Source: Patulibacter brassicae (GTDB lineage: Bacteria; Actinomycetota; Thermoleophilia; Solirubrobacterales; Solirubrobacteraceae). Taken from it: a stretch of DNA of 64,000 nt. Positions 1 to 9,913 of the stretch are shown here, piece after piece (position 1 is the stretch's first letter; each line of letters begins with the position of its first letter). The stretch lies in the NCBI RefSeq assembly GCF_033949425.1, contig NZ_JAXAVX010000001.1:124001-188000 (forward strand). The letters are read 5' to 3'. The notes under the pieces are model-generated. The model was not told where the DNA came from. It saw only the letters and a program-made list of their open reading frames with translations, and did no database searches. The translations under genes and the position numbers were made by a program.

Positions 1-1
1 C

Positions 2-73
2 GACATCGCCCAGCTGACCTGGGAGAAGCTGAAGCGCCGGCCCGTCGTGCTGCCGGTCGTCGTCGCCGTCTGA
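2..73 (+). CDS. 3' end of an unidentified CDS
   Basis: The window opens inside an open frame that runs from base 2 to a TGA at 71-73 and encodes 23 residues ending in a hydrophobic valine-rich tail (PVVLPVVVAV). The frame is continuous with the left edge, so this is probably the C-terminus of a real gene, which converges on the histidine kinase gene that follows. There is too little sequence to assign a family. A shadow frame cannot be excluded. Confidence 0.4.
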   Translation, partial: DIAQLTWEKLKRRPVVLPVVVAV

Positions 74-87
74 GCGAGCGCGCCGGG

Positions 88-1923
88 TCAGGCGCCCGGC
101 GCCGGCGGCCGGCCGTCCGGCGGCGAGGCGGGAGGATCATCGCCCGCGTTCGGCGGCGCGTCGGACGCCGTCGCGTCGTCCCCGCCGCCGTCGGGGCCGT
201 CGAGCTCCCGCGCCGGCCCGCCGCCGTCCTCGGACGCGGGGGGCTCGCCGGCGTCGGAGGCCGGGGGCCCGTCGTCCGGCGCCGCGCCGCCGAGGCGCTC
301 CTCGGGATCCCGGGCGCCACGGCGCGTCACGCCCGACGAGCGCAGGCGGCGACGGATGCCCTCCGCGGCGCGGCGCGGCGTCCGCAGGAGCCGCCCGTCG
401 CCGCCCTCCTCGGCCGCGTCGCCCGCCGCGGACTGCTCCTCCGGCTCGTCGGGATCCGGCGCGTCGCCGCGGACGGCGAGGGTCACCACGAACCGCGCGC
501 CGCGGCCGTCCTCGTGGGTCGGCTCGACGTGGACGTCCCCGCCGTGCCGCTGGGCCGCCGCGCGGACGATCGCCAGCCCGATGCCGGTCGAGCCGGCGCC
601 CTCGCCGCCGCGGCGGACGAACCGCTCGAAGATCCGCTCGCGCAGCTCGTCGGGGATGCCCGGTCCGTCGTCCTCGACGATGAGGCGCGCCCGCGTCCCC
701 GCGCGACGCAGGACGATCCGGATCTCCGTTCCGTCTGGCGTGTGGCGCAGGGCGTTGGAGAGGAGGTTGGCGACGAGCCGCACGAGCTCGTCGCGCACGC
801 CGTCGAGCGTCACCGGCTCGAGGTCGAGCTCGACCTCGTGCCCGCCGAGCTGCGGCTCGAGCTCGTCGACGGCCTCGAGGATCGCGCGATCGAGGTCGAC
901 GGCGTCGCGGGCGGCCTCGCGGCGCGCGTCCATCCGGGCGAGCAGCAGCAGGTCGGCGACGAGCCGCCGCATCCGGCGCGCCGAGCGCAGGGCGGACTCC
1001 GCGGCCTCGCGGTCCTCGCCCTCGGTCGAGAGCGCGAGCAGCTCGAGGTTCGCCTGGACGGCGGTCAGCGGCGTGCGCAGCTCGTGCGACGCGTCGGCGA
1101 CGAACTCGCGCTGCCGCTGCAGCGACTCGTCGATCCGCGCCTGCGAGGCCGCGAGCTCGTCGAGCATGTCCTGGAGCGTTACGGCGAGCTCGGAGATCTC
1201 GTCGCGCACGACCGGGACCGGCATCCGGGCCTCGAGGTCGCGCGTGCGAGCGATGTGGCGGGCCGCGCCCGTCATCCGCCGGACGGGACGCATCGCGCGC
1301 TGACCGACGGCGAGGCCGGCGAGCAGCGCCAGCAGGGTGCCGCCGATGACCCCGAACGTGAGCGCCGTCTCGACCCGCCGCTCGGTGCTCGCGACGGTGT
1401 CGTAGCTCCGTCCCACCTGGATGACGAGGGGGATGCTCGACGTGATGCCGACGAGCGACTGCAGCGGCCGGCCGTCGGCGTCGGTGATCGCCTGGTTGAT
1501 CTGCCGGGTCTCGACCCGGAACGAGGCCACCGCTCGGTCCTGCCGTCGGGGCGGCCCAAGATCGATGCGCGGATTCGAGCTCGCCAGCCGCTCGAGCCGT
1601 CCCGACACCCGCCCCCAGACGGCCACGACCGTGCCGCGCTCGCCGCGCAGGTCGCGCAGGTTCGTGTAGACCCGATAGCGCAGGATGCCGTCCGAGCCCT
1701 GCTCGAACCCGACGCGCAGCTGGTCGCGGATCGCGTCGAAGCGCGCCGCGGTCTGCGTGGAGAAGTCGCCCCGGACCCGCTGGATCGTGTAGATCCCGCT
1801 GACGAGCGCGAACAGCAGCAGGATCAGGCCGGTCAGGCCGGCGGTCGCGACCGCGAGCCGCCACCGGATCGGCAGGCGGTCCAGCCACCGCAGCCAGCGG
1901 ACGCGCTCGCCGGACGACGTCAC
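88..1923 (-). CDS. Membrane sensor histidine kinase (two-component)
   Basis: A 611-residue HAMP-type sensor kinase. Residues about 22-48 form a first membrane segment, an extracytoplasmic region of roughly 140 residues follows, and a second segment lies near 185-208. A HAMP linker, a HisKA domain (H-box ASHELRTPL, phospho-acceptor His near residue 280) and an HATPase domain with GIPDELRERIFERF and GSTGIGLAIV motifs come next. The last ~110 residues are an acidic, Pro/Gly/Asp-rich tail not typical of the family. The start is GTG, 7 bases after the stop of the response regulator, so the two are co-transcribed and should form a cognate pair. The organisation resembles MprB-like actinobacterial kinases. 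The signal is unknown. Confidence 0.93.
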   Translation of the reverse strand: MTSSGERVRWLRWLDRLPIRWRLAVATAGLTGLILLLFALVSGIYTIQRVRGDFSTQTAARFDAIRDQLRVGFEQGSDGILRYRVYTNLRDLRGERGTVVAVWGRVSGRLERLASSNPRIDLGPPRRQDRAVASFRVETRQINQAITDADGRPLQSLVGITSSIPLVIQVGRSYDTVASTERRVETALTFGVIGGTLLALLAGLAVGQRAMRPVRRMTGAARHIARTRDLEARMPVPVVRDEISELAVTLQDMLDELAASQARIDESLQRQREFVADASHELRTPLTAVQANLELLALSTEGEDREAAESALRSARRMRRLVADLLLLARMDARREAARDAVDLDRAILEAVDELEPQLGGHEVELDLEPVTLDGVRDELVRLVANLLSNALRHTPDGTEIRIVLRRAGTRARLIVEDDGPGIPDELRERIFERFVRRGGEGAGSTGIGLAIVRAAAQRHGGDVHVEPTHEDGRGARFVVTLAVRGDAPDPDEPEEQSAAGDAAEEGGDGRLLRTPRRAAEGIRRRLRSSGVTRRGARDPEERLGGAAPDDGPPASDAGEPPASEDGGGPARELDGPDGGGDDATASDAPPNAGDDPPASPPDGRPPAPGA

Positions 1924-1930
1924 GGGCGCG

Positions 1931-2620
1931 TCAGCGAGCCGCGCGCAGCACGTAGCCGGCGCCGCGGATGGTGTGCACGAGCCGCTCCTCGCCGCCGGAC
2001 TCGAGCTTCCGGCGCAGGTTCGAGATGAAGACCTCGATCGTGTTCGTCGACGCGAGCGGGTCGTAGCCCCAGACCTCCTCGAGCAGCCGCTGCCGCGGCA
2101 CGACGAGCTTCTCGTTGCGCATGAGGTACTCGAGCAGCTCGAACTCGCGCTGGGTCAGGTCGATGTCGCGCTCGCCCCGCCGGACCTCGTGGGTGGCGGG
2201 GTTCAGGACGAGGTCGGCGACGACGAGGGCCGCCTCGCCCCGCGGGGGACGCCGCCGCAGGAGCGCGCGGATCCGCGCGAGCAGCTCGTCCCGCTCGAAC
2301 GGCTTGACGAGGTAGTCGTCGGCGCCGCTGTCCAGCCCCGCCACGCGGTGCTCGACCGCGTCGCGGGCGGTGAGGATGAGGATCGGCACGTCCCCGCCCT
2401 CCCGCAGCCGCTGCGCCACCTCGAGCCCGTCGATGTCCGGCAGCCCGAGGTCCAGCACCACGACGTCGGGCATGTACGTGCGGGCCTCGGTCAGGGCACT
2501 CTCGCCGTCGCGCGCGATCCGCGTCTCGTAGTCCTCGAGCCGCAGCGTGCGCCCGAGGACCCCGGCGATCTCCTCGTCGTCCTCGACGATGAGCACGCGC
2601 GCGCTGCGACCGCTGTCCAT
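1931..2620 (-). CDS. OmpR-family response regulator
   Basis: A 229-residue DNA-binding response regulator. The receiver domain (residues 5-118) has the acidic pair in IVEDDEE, the phospho-acceptor Asp57 in VVVLDLGLP, a conserved Thr in LILTARD and Lys106 in DDYLVKPFE. The C-terminal winged-helix domain carries the usual LTQREFELLEYL and RGAGYVLR motifs. It is the first gene of a two-gene operon with the histidine kinase. The ATG was chosen because a TACGAT hexamer (2633-2628 on the minus strand) ends 7 bases upstream, predicting a leaderless mRNA. It is transcribed divergently from ftsK. Confidence 0.96.
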   Translation of the reverse strand: MDSGRSARVLIVEDDEEIAGVLGRTLRLEDYETRIARDGESALTEARTYMPDVVVLDLGLPDIDGLEVAQRLREGGDVPILILTARDAVEHRVAGLDSGADDYLVKPFERDELLARIRALLRRRPPRGEAALVVADLVLNPATHEVRRGERDIDLTQREFELLEYLMRNEKLVVPRQRLLEEVWGYDPLASTNTIEVFISNLRRKLESGGEERLVHTIRGAGYVLRAAR

Positions 2621-2755
2621 GCGCGGGATCGTAGAGCGTGGACATTCACGGACGCTCAAGCGATCGCCCGTCTGGACGGGCCCCGTGCCGGGCGCCGCGC
2701 ACCGCGTGAGCGGCGGGAAGGAGCCGACGGCGCGGCGGCGAACGGGAGTCCGAGC

Positions 2756-5551
2756 ATGAGCCGTAGCCGGACCCCTGCCCGAACCGCCGCATCGAGCCGT
2801 CGCTCGGCGCCGAAGCGCGCCGGGAAGGAGGCGCCGTCGGGCTCCCTGCGGTCGTGGCGCCAGCTCGAGCAGCGCCAGTTCGACCAGATCGGGCTCGGGC
2901 TCCTGGCGCTCTCGGTCTTCCTCGTCTTCCTCATGTACCTCGGCGCCTGGGGCGGCGCGATCGGCGACGGGCTCGTCGACGGGTTGCTGTCGCTCTTCGG
3001 GCAGGTCGCCTACATCGCGCCACCCGCCGTCGCCGCTGCCGGCCTGCTGCTCATCCTGCGGCCGCTGCTGCCGGCCATCCGGCCGTTCCGGACCGGGGCG
3101 CTGCTGCTGCTCTCGGCGCTCATGCTCCTCTTCGCCACCGGGACGTTCGGCCTCGGCGGCGGGACCGGGCGCGACGAGCTCTTCACCGCCGAGGTGGTGC
3201 GGCCGCGCGGCGGCGTCCTCGGCGACGCGCTGTACTGGGCGCTCTCGTCGGCGCTCGGCGACATCGGCGCCCACGTCGTGGGCGTGACGCTCCTGCTCGG
3301 CGGGGTGCTCCTGCTCACCGGCGCCTCGATCGCGTCGATGGTCTCGCGCACGGGGGAGGGGCTGCGGCAGACGACGACCGCCCTGCGCCGCGTCCCCTCC
3401 GGGACGACGAGCGACGAGCCGGCGATCCCGGTCGAGCGCCCGGCGCGTCGCCGGGCCGCTCCGCCCGCCGAGGACCCGACGTCGGGCCCGACCCCGCCCC
3501 GGCCCCGCCGACGCACCCCGGACGCCGCCACCGCGCCCGACGAGGACCGCACGGGCGAGGAGCCCGTCGTGCGCCGCGCGCGACCGGCCCGCGTCAGCGA
3601 GCCCGACGCGGGGACGGGCGAGGTGCGCGCGACCCGCGGGGCGCCCGACGACGCGCCCGCGACCCCCGAGCTCGACGGCGCCCGCCGCTACCCCGACCTC
3701 TTCGGGGAGGCGCCGCCGATGACCTTCGAGCCGCCCGCCCCCGTCCCGGACGAGCCGGAGCCCGCGGTCGACGAGGAGCCGCCGACGCAGATCGCGCCCC
3801 GTGCCGCGGCCCGCGCCGCCGCTGCCGCCGCCGCGGCCGCGGCCCGCGAGGCCGCCGAGCGGGACGACGAGGAGCCCGCGACCGCCGACGAGGAGCCGAC
3901 GGAGCGCGACGCGCCCGCCGAGCGCCCGTCGCTCCAGGAGCTGCGCGAGCGCCAGCCGATGGGCGGATCGCCCGAGGGCGCGCCGGAGGACGGGTACGTC
4001 CTGCCCGACCCGTCGCTGCTGAAGGTCTCCGCCGCCGACCAGCTGCGCCCGGACACCGCCGGGCAGGAGGAGACGGCCGCGGCGCTCGTGGAGGCCCTGC
4101 AGCACTTCAAGGTCGAGGCGAAGGTCATCGGCACGATCGCCGGCCCGCACATCACCCGCTACGAGCTGCGCCTGGCGCCCGGCATCAAGATGTCGAAGGT
4201 CGCCCAGCTGAAGGACGACCTCGCCTACGCGCTGGCGGCGACCGACATCCGGATCCTCGCGCCCGTGCCCGGCAAGACCGCGGTCGGCGTGGAGGTCCCG
4301 AACAAGCGCCGTCGCGTCGTGCACCTCGGCGACGTCTACGACGATCCGCCCCAGGGCGAGACGCCGCTGACGGTCTGGCTCGGCAAGGACGTCTCGGGCG
4401 CCCCGATCCACGCCGACCTGGCGAAGATGCCGCACCTCCTCGTCGCCGGCACCACCGGCGCGGGCAAGTCGGGCTGCGTCAACGCGATGCTCAGCTCGAT
4501 CCTCCTGCACGCCACGCCGGACGACGTGCGGCTCGTGCTCGTCGATCCCAAGCAGGTCGAGCTGAACCACTACGAGTCGGTGCCGCACCTGCTGACGCCG
4601 GTGATCACGAGCCCGAAGATGGCCGCCAACGCGCTGCAGAACCTCGTGCGCGAGATGGAGTGGCGCTACGGCGTGATGAGCGTCAAGAAGACGCGCAACC
4701 TGCCCGAGCTCAACCGGGTGCGGATCGACGAGGGCGACGAGCCCCTGCCGTACATCCTCTGCGTCATCGACGAGCTCGCCGACCTCATGATGGTCGCGCC
4801 GGCCGACGTCGAGGACGCGATCATCCGGATCGCGCAGAAGGCGCGCGCGGTCGGCATCCACCTCGTGCTGGCGACGCAGTCGCCGCGCGTGGACGTCATC
4901 ACGGGCATGATCAAGGCGAACGTCCCGTCGCGGATCGCGTTCTCCGTCTCCTCGCAGACCGACTCGCGCGTCATCCTGGACCAGAACGGCGCCGAGTCGC
5001 TGCTGGGACGCGGCGACATGCTCTTCAACCCCGTCGGGTCGTCGAAGCTCACCCGCATCCAGGGCGCGTACATCGACGAGGCGGAGATCGCGGCGCTCAC
5101 GCGCCACTGGGCGACGCAGGGCGAGCCCGAGCTCCGCGAGGACCTCCTGGAGGCCGCGGAGGAGGAGCCGGCGGACGACGCCGGCGGAGACGACCTCGAC
5201 AACGACAGCGATCCGCTGCTCGCCGACGCGATCGAGCTCGTCGTCGAGATGGGCGCGGCGTCGACGTCGGGCCTGCAGCGGCGCCTGCGCGTGGGCTACA
5301 CCCGCGCCGGCCGGCTCGTGGACATGATGGAGCGCCGGGGGATCGTCTCGGCCTTCGAGGGCTCGAAGGCCCGCCAGGTCCTCATCTCGCCGATGGACCT
5401 CCCGCGCGTGCTCGCGCAGGCGCGCGGCGATGCGTCCGCCGCCGCGTCGGCGGACGAGCCGACCGGGCCGAGCGCGCCGCCGACGGACGACGCCGGCGAC
5501 GACGACGACCGCACCGGCGAGCACGCGGCGCTCTCCTCGGCGGGCGCGTGA
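2756..5551 (+). CDS. ftsK: FtsK/SpoIIIE DNA translocase
   Basis: A 931-residue septal DNA pump that clears chromosome ends and dimers during division. Four membrane segments lie between residues about 40 and 200. A low-complexity acidic/Pro/Ala linker follows (about 205-420, with a run of more than ten alanines), then the RecA-like motor with Walker A GTTGAGKSG near residue 565 and Walker B CVIDELADLM. A C-terminal gamma winged-helix domain (about 818-880, GLQRRLRVGYTRAGRLVD) reads KOPS-type sequences. The ATG was chosen because GGAG sits about 8 bases upstream and it begins just before the basic N-terminal segment; longer in-frame extensions run back into the response-regulator gene. The acidic C-terminal tail is ordinary for actinobacteria. 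Confidence 0.95.
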   Translation: MSRSRTPARTAASSRRSAPKRAGKEAPSGSLRSWRQLEQRQFDQIGLGLLALSVFLVFLMYLGAWGGAIGDGLVDGLLSLFGQVAYIAPPAVAAAGLLLILRPLLPAIRPFRTGALLLLSALMLLFATGTFGLGGGTGRDELFTAEVVRPRGGVLGDALYWALSSALGDIGAHVVGVTLLLGGVLLLTGASIASMVSRTGEGLRQTTTALRRVPSGTTSDEPAIPVERPARRRAAPPAEDPTSGPTPPRPRRRTPDAATAPDEDRTGEEPVVRRARPARVSEPDAGTGEVRATRGAPDDAPATPELDGARRYPDLFGEAPPMTFEPPAPVPDEPEPAVDEEPPTQIAPRAAARAAAAAAAAAAREAAERDDEEPATADEEPTERDAPAERPSLQELRERQPMGGSPEGAPEDGYVLPDPSLLKVSAADQLRPDTAGQEETAAALVEALQHFKVEAKVIGTIAGPHITRYELRLAPGIKMSKVAQLKDDLAYALAATDIRILAPVPGKTAVGVEVPNKRRRVVHLGDVYDDPPQGETPLTVWLGKDVSGAPIHADLAKMPHLLVAGTTGAGKSGCVNAMLSSILLHATPDDVRLVLVDPKQVELNHYESVPHLLTPVITSPKMAANALQNLVREMEWRYGVMSVKKTRNLPELNRVRIDEGDEPLPYILCVIDELADLMMVAPADVEDAIIRIAQKARAVGIHLVLATQSPRVDVITGMIKANVPSRIAFSVSSQTDSRVILDQNGAESLLGRGDMLFNPVGSSKLTRIQGAYIDEAEIAALTRHWATQGEPELREDLLEAAEEEPADDAGGDDLDNDSDPLLADAIELVVEMGAASTSGLQRRLRVGYTRAGRLVDMMERRGIVSAFEGSKARQVLISPMDLPRVLAQARGDASAAASADEPTGPSAPPTDDAGDDDDRTGEHAALSSAGA

Positions 5552-5646
5552 GCGGTCCGCGGACGAGCTCGCCCGTCGCGGCCGGGCGGGCTCCCGCAAG
5601 GGGCCGGCCGAGCCCGGCGGCGGCGGGCCAGTAGCCTTCCCCGCCG

Positions 5647-6477
5647 ATGGCGGAGATCGGTGCCACCCTGCGCGAGGCGCGCATGCGCGCGGGGATCGAC
5701 ATCGCCGAGGTCGAGGCGCGGACGAAGATCCGCGCCAAGTACCTCCGCGCGCTCGAGAACGAGGAGTGGAACCTGCTCCCAGGTCCCACGTTCGTCAAGA
5801 GCTTCCTGAAGACGTACGCTGAGGCGCTCGGACTGGACGCCAAGCTCCTCGTCGAGGAGTACAAGTTCCGCCACGAGCCCTACGAGGGCGGCGCCGCCGG
5901 GGCCGGTCCCCGACGCGGCGGCCCGCGGCGCCCCGGGAGCGGTGGCGGAGGCGGGGGCGCGTTCGGACCGCCGAAGCGCGCCGGGGCGCTGCCCCTCGTG
6001 CCCCTCGTCGTGGTGGTCGGCGCGATCATCTACGCCGTCTTCGCGCTGTCGCAGGGCGAGCGGGACGCCACCCCGCCCCCCACGACGACCGAGCAGGAGA
6101 GCGCCGCCGAGCAGCTGCGCCGCGAGGCGCGCGAGGAGCGGGCGCAGCGTCGCGAGCGCGCCGAGCGCCGCGAGCGCCGGCGCGCGGCGCAGATCGTGAA
6201 GCTCCGGATCGCCGCCGGCCCGACCCCGGTCGTGGCGTGCGTCGTGGACGCGACCGGTCGCCGGGTCCTGGACGATCGCGAGATCCAGGCCGGGCGCAGC
6301 GCCGGCGGGCTGCGGTCGCAGCGGTTCCTCGTCGCGATCCGCGGCGCGGGGGCGACCGTCACCGACGCGGGTCGCGTGCGCCGCCTCCAGGCGGCCGCCG
6401 ACGGCGTCGTCGCCTACCGGATCACGAAGCGCCAGAGCGCCCGCCTCGAGCCCAGCGAACGGCCCACCTGCGAATGA
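5647..6477 (+). CDS. RodZ-like helix-turn-helix membrane protein
   Basis: A 276-residue protein with an N-terminal HTH_25 domain (residues 1-75, IGATLREARMRAGIDIAEVE and GPTFVKSFLKTYAEALG). A Gly-rich linker, one membrane segment near 113-137, an Arg/Glu-rich charged stretch and a small C-terminal beta domain (DUF4115-like) follow. This is the layout of RodZ, which links MreB to the elongation machinery, and of the RodZ-like proteins found beside ftsK and cinA in many actinobacteria. A TAGCCT hexamer ends 9 bases before the ATG. The stop overlaps the cinA start (ATGA). pgsA, which often sits here, is absent. Confidence 0.85.
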   Translation: MAEIGATLREARMRAGIDIAEVEARTKIRAKYLRALENEEWNLLPGPTFVKSFLKTYAEALGLDAKLLVEEYKFRHEPYEGGAAGAGPRRGGPRRPGSGGGGGGAFGPPKRAGALPLVPLVVVVGAIIYAVFALSQGERDATPPPTTTEQESAAEQLRREAREERAQRRERAERRERRRAAQIVKLRIAAGPTPVVACVVDATGRRVLDDREIQAGRSAGGLRSQRFLVAIRGAGATVTDAGRVRRLQAAADGVVAYRITKRQSARLEPSERPTCE

Positions 6478-7778
6478 CCACCACCCCGAGCGCCGTCGTC
6501 GTCGTCACCGGGACGGAGGTCCTCGGCGGGTGGGTGAGCGACCGCAACGGCCCGTGGCTCGCCCAGCGCCTCGGGGCGATCGGCGTCCGGCACCTGTCGA
6601 CGGTCGTGGTCGGGGACCGGCCCGGGGACCTCGTGCTCGCGCTCGAGCAGGCGCGCGACCGCGGGGTCCAGCTCATCGTCACCTCCGGCGGGCTCGGCCC
6701 GACCGAGGACGACCTGACCGCCGCGGTGGTCGCCGAGTTCCAGGGCCGCCCGCTCGCGCTGGACGAGGCGCTCGAGGGCCGGATCTGGACGATCATCGAG
6801 CGGCTCTCCCGTCGCTGGCCCGGCGTCGATCCCGACGCGCTCCGGGCCGCGAACCGCAAGCAGGCGCTCGTCCCGGACGGCGCGGACGTGCTCGAGCCGG
6901 TCGGCACGGCGCCCGGGCTCGTGGTGCCGCCCCCCGACGGTCGTCCGGGCCCGACGGTCCTCGTGCTGCCCGGACCGCCGCGGGAGCTGCAGCCGATGTG
7001 GGAGGCGGCCGTCGAGCGGCCGTCGCTGCGTGCGGCGATCGCCGGCGCCGAGGTCCTCGACGAGCGGCTCACGCGGATGTTCGGGATCCCGGAGGCGACG
7101 CTCGCCCAGACGATGATCCGCGCTCGCGAGCAGGGCATCGCCGTCGACGACCTCGAGATCACGACCTGCGCCCATCGCGGCGAGCTCGAGGTCGTCACGC
7201 GGGCCCGCCCGTCGCTCGTGCCCGACGCCGAGGCGTTCGAGCGCTTCCTCGACGCGGAGCACCCCGGGACCGTCTTCTCGACGGACGGTCGCGAGATCGA
7301 GCAGGTCGTCGGCGACGCCCTGCGGGAGCGCGGCTGGACCGTCGCCACGGCGGAGTCGTGCACGGGGGGCCTCGTCGCCGCCCGGCTGACCGAGCACGGC
7401 GGCTCCTCGGCGTTCGCGCTCGGCGGGGTCGTCGCGTACGCCAACGAGGTGAAGGAGGCGGCGCTCGGCGTGCCGGCCGCGCTCCTCGCCGAGCACGGCG
7501 CGGTCTCCGGCCCCGTGGCCGAGGCGATGGCGCGGGGCGCCCGCGAGCGCCTCGGCGCCGACGTCGCGGTGGCGACCACGGGCATCGCCGGTCCCGGAGG
7601 CGGGACGGAGGAGAAGCCGGTGGGCACCGTCTTCGTGTCGATCGCCGGGCCGGACGGGGCGACCCTCACGCGCCGCTATCGCGTGCCCGGGGAGCGACGC
7701 GACGTGCGCGAGCGCACCGTGACGGGCGCGCTGCATCTGCTGCGACGCGCGCTCGCCGGCGAGCGCGACGACGCCTGA
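6474..7778 (+). CDS. cinA: CinA-family protein (nicotinamide-nucleotide amidase)
   Basis: A 434-residue two-domain protein. The N-terminal domain (COG1058, molybdopterin-binding fold; VVVVTGTEVLGG, TSGGLGPTEDD, LPGPPREL) corresponds to ADP-ribose pyrophosphatase-like CinA domains. The C-terminal PncC domain (from about residue 280; TAESCTGGLVAARLTE, TGIAGPGGG) deamidates NMN in pyridine nucleotide salvage. The start overlaps the RodZ-like stop by four bases, implying translational coupling. It lies upstream of recA, a common arrangement in Gram-positive bacteria, but a 249-bp gap and a LexA box separate it from recA. Confidence 0.93.
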   Translation: MTTTPSAVVVVTGTEVLGGWVSDRNGPWLAQRLGAIGVRHLSTVVVGDRPGDLVLALEQARDRGVQLIVTSGGLGPTEDDLTAAVVAEFQGRPLALDEALEGRIWTIIERLSRRWPGVDPDALRAANRKQALVPDGADVLEPVGTAPGLVVPPPDGRPGPTVLVLPGPPRELQPMWEAAVERPSLRAAIAGAEVLDERLTRMFGIPEATLAQTMIRAREQGIAVDDLEITTCAHRGELEVVTRARPSLVPDAEAFERFLDAEHPGTVFSTDGREIEQVVGDALRERGWTVATAESCTGGLVAARLTEHGGSSAFALGGVVAYANEVKEAALGVPAALLAEHGAVSGPVAEAMARGARERLGADVAVATTGIAGPGGGTEEKPVGTVFVSIAGPDGATLTRRYRVPGERRDVRERTVTGALHLLRRALAGERDDA

Positions 7779-7877
7779 GGCGCCACGGCCCGCGCCGATC
7801 GGCGTCGGCAGCCGGCGGCGCGGGGCCCGCGAGCGTCCCCGGCGCAGGACCGGCGCGGTCGCGGCACCGGATCGGTG

Positions 7878-7891
7878 CGAACGGGTGTTCC
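7878..7891 (+). promoter_or_regulatory. LexA (SOS) box upstream of recA
   Basis: CGAACGGGTGTTCC matches the actinobacterial/Gram-positive LexA consensus GAAC-N4-GTTC exactly in both half-sites. It lies 137 bases upstream of the recA start. A second, weaker site GAAC-ACCT-GTAC (7902-7913, one mismatch) follows with centres 23 bp apart, about two helical turns. This predicts DNA-damage induction of recA-recX. Confidence 0.85.
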
Positions 7892-8027
7892 CTCCGCACG
7901 CGAACACCTGTACGGTCGAGCCTCCGAGATGTCCGATGGGGACGGGGATCGTGCCGGTCCGCGGTTCCGTCCGCCGCACCTCGGACAATCCAGTTCCGCC
8001 CACTCCTCCCGAAGGGTGACGTTCGTC

Positions 8028-9103
<1,076 letters not shown>

Positions 9104-9107
<4 letters not shown>

Positions 9108-9685
9108 GCCGGCGGTCGCCCGAGACGGCCGGCGGTCCGCCGGCCGAGCGCGGGCGGCGGACCCGGACGTCGGCCGCCGCCGACGCCGAGGGCCGCGCCG
9201 AGCGCGCGCAGGACGCCGAGGAGCGGGCCCTCCACGCGCTGGAGCTCGCGTACCGGCACCTGGCCAAGCGCGACCGCACGGCGGCCGAGGTGGAGCACCA
9301 CCTCGCCCGCCGCAAGATCGGCCGTCCGAGCATCGAGCGCGCGCTCGCCGAGCTCCGGGAGCTCGGGTACATCGACGACGCGCGCTACGCCCAGCGCTAC
9401 GTCGAGGACCGGCGATCGATCGACGGGTGGGGTCGCCAGCGGATCGCCGACGGCCTCCGTCGCGTCGGGATCGCCGAGCCGCTCATCGAGCAGGGACTGG
9501 CGCAGCCCGACGAGGACGGCGACGAGGGCCGGGCGCTCACGCTCCTGCAGCAGCGACTCCGCGGCGCGCCTCTCGATGACGACCGTGCGCGGGGAAAGGC
9601 GCTGCGTCTTCTGGCGACCCGCGGATTCGCGCTCGAGATCGCCTACGACGCGGTCCGTGCGTACGAGCGCGACCTGCGCGACTGA
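9104..9685 (+). CDS. recX: Regulatory protein RecX
   Basis: A 193-residue RecX, which binds and modulates RecA filaments. After a charged N-terminal extension of about 45 residues come the three-helix repeats (LAYRHLAKRDRTAAEVEHHL, ALAELRELGYIDDARYAQRYV, FALEIAYDAVRAY). The GTG start overlaps the recA stop by four bases, as in other actinobacteria, so expression is coupled to recA and to the SOS box. The length is typical. Confidence 0.93.
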
Positions 9686-9792
9686 CGCCGGCGCCGGCCA
9701 CCGGTCGCGGCGCCCGACGACCGCCGCCCGGGCGTCGCCGCCACGAGGGAGGGCATGCCGGCCGTGAGGGCGGATCGAGCGCGACGAGCGTC

Positions 9793-9824
9793 TTAGGACG
9801 CCCGAATAATCGGCGTGTTAGGGT
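9793..9824 (+). promoter_or_regulatory. Candidate promoter/operator of the HtaA-like gene
   Basis: The segment holds two TTAGG half-sites in direct orientation (9793-9797 and 9818-9822) flanking a CCGA-ATAA-TCGG inverted repeat (9802-9813). The second TTAGG is part of a TAGGGT -10-like hexamer (9819-9824). TTAGG is the half-site of DtxR/IdeR iron boxes, but a full box is not present. Iron control is a guess from context. Confidence 0.3.
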
Positions 9825-9913
9825 ACCCGGCATCGCCCGTCGGACGGCTGCCGATCCGTCGGGCCCGACTCGCGGTCCTCGCGGCTGCGCGACATCCATC
9901 CAAGGGGTTCTCC

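Noticed and set aside
1931..5599. A minus-strand open frame of over 1,200 codons opposite ftsK
   Set aside because: Only its last 229 codons are the response regulator. The rest has no motifs, is Arg/Gly/Val-rich and is the antisense of a clear ftsK; long antisense frames are expected at this GC content.
7875..8027. N-terminal extension of RecA
   Set aside because: It would translate the LexA box and adds residues not found in RecA; the ATG at 8028 has a ribosome site and the normal N-terminus.
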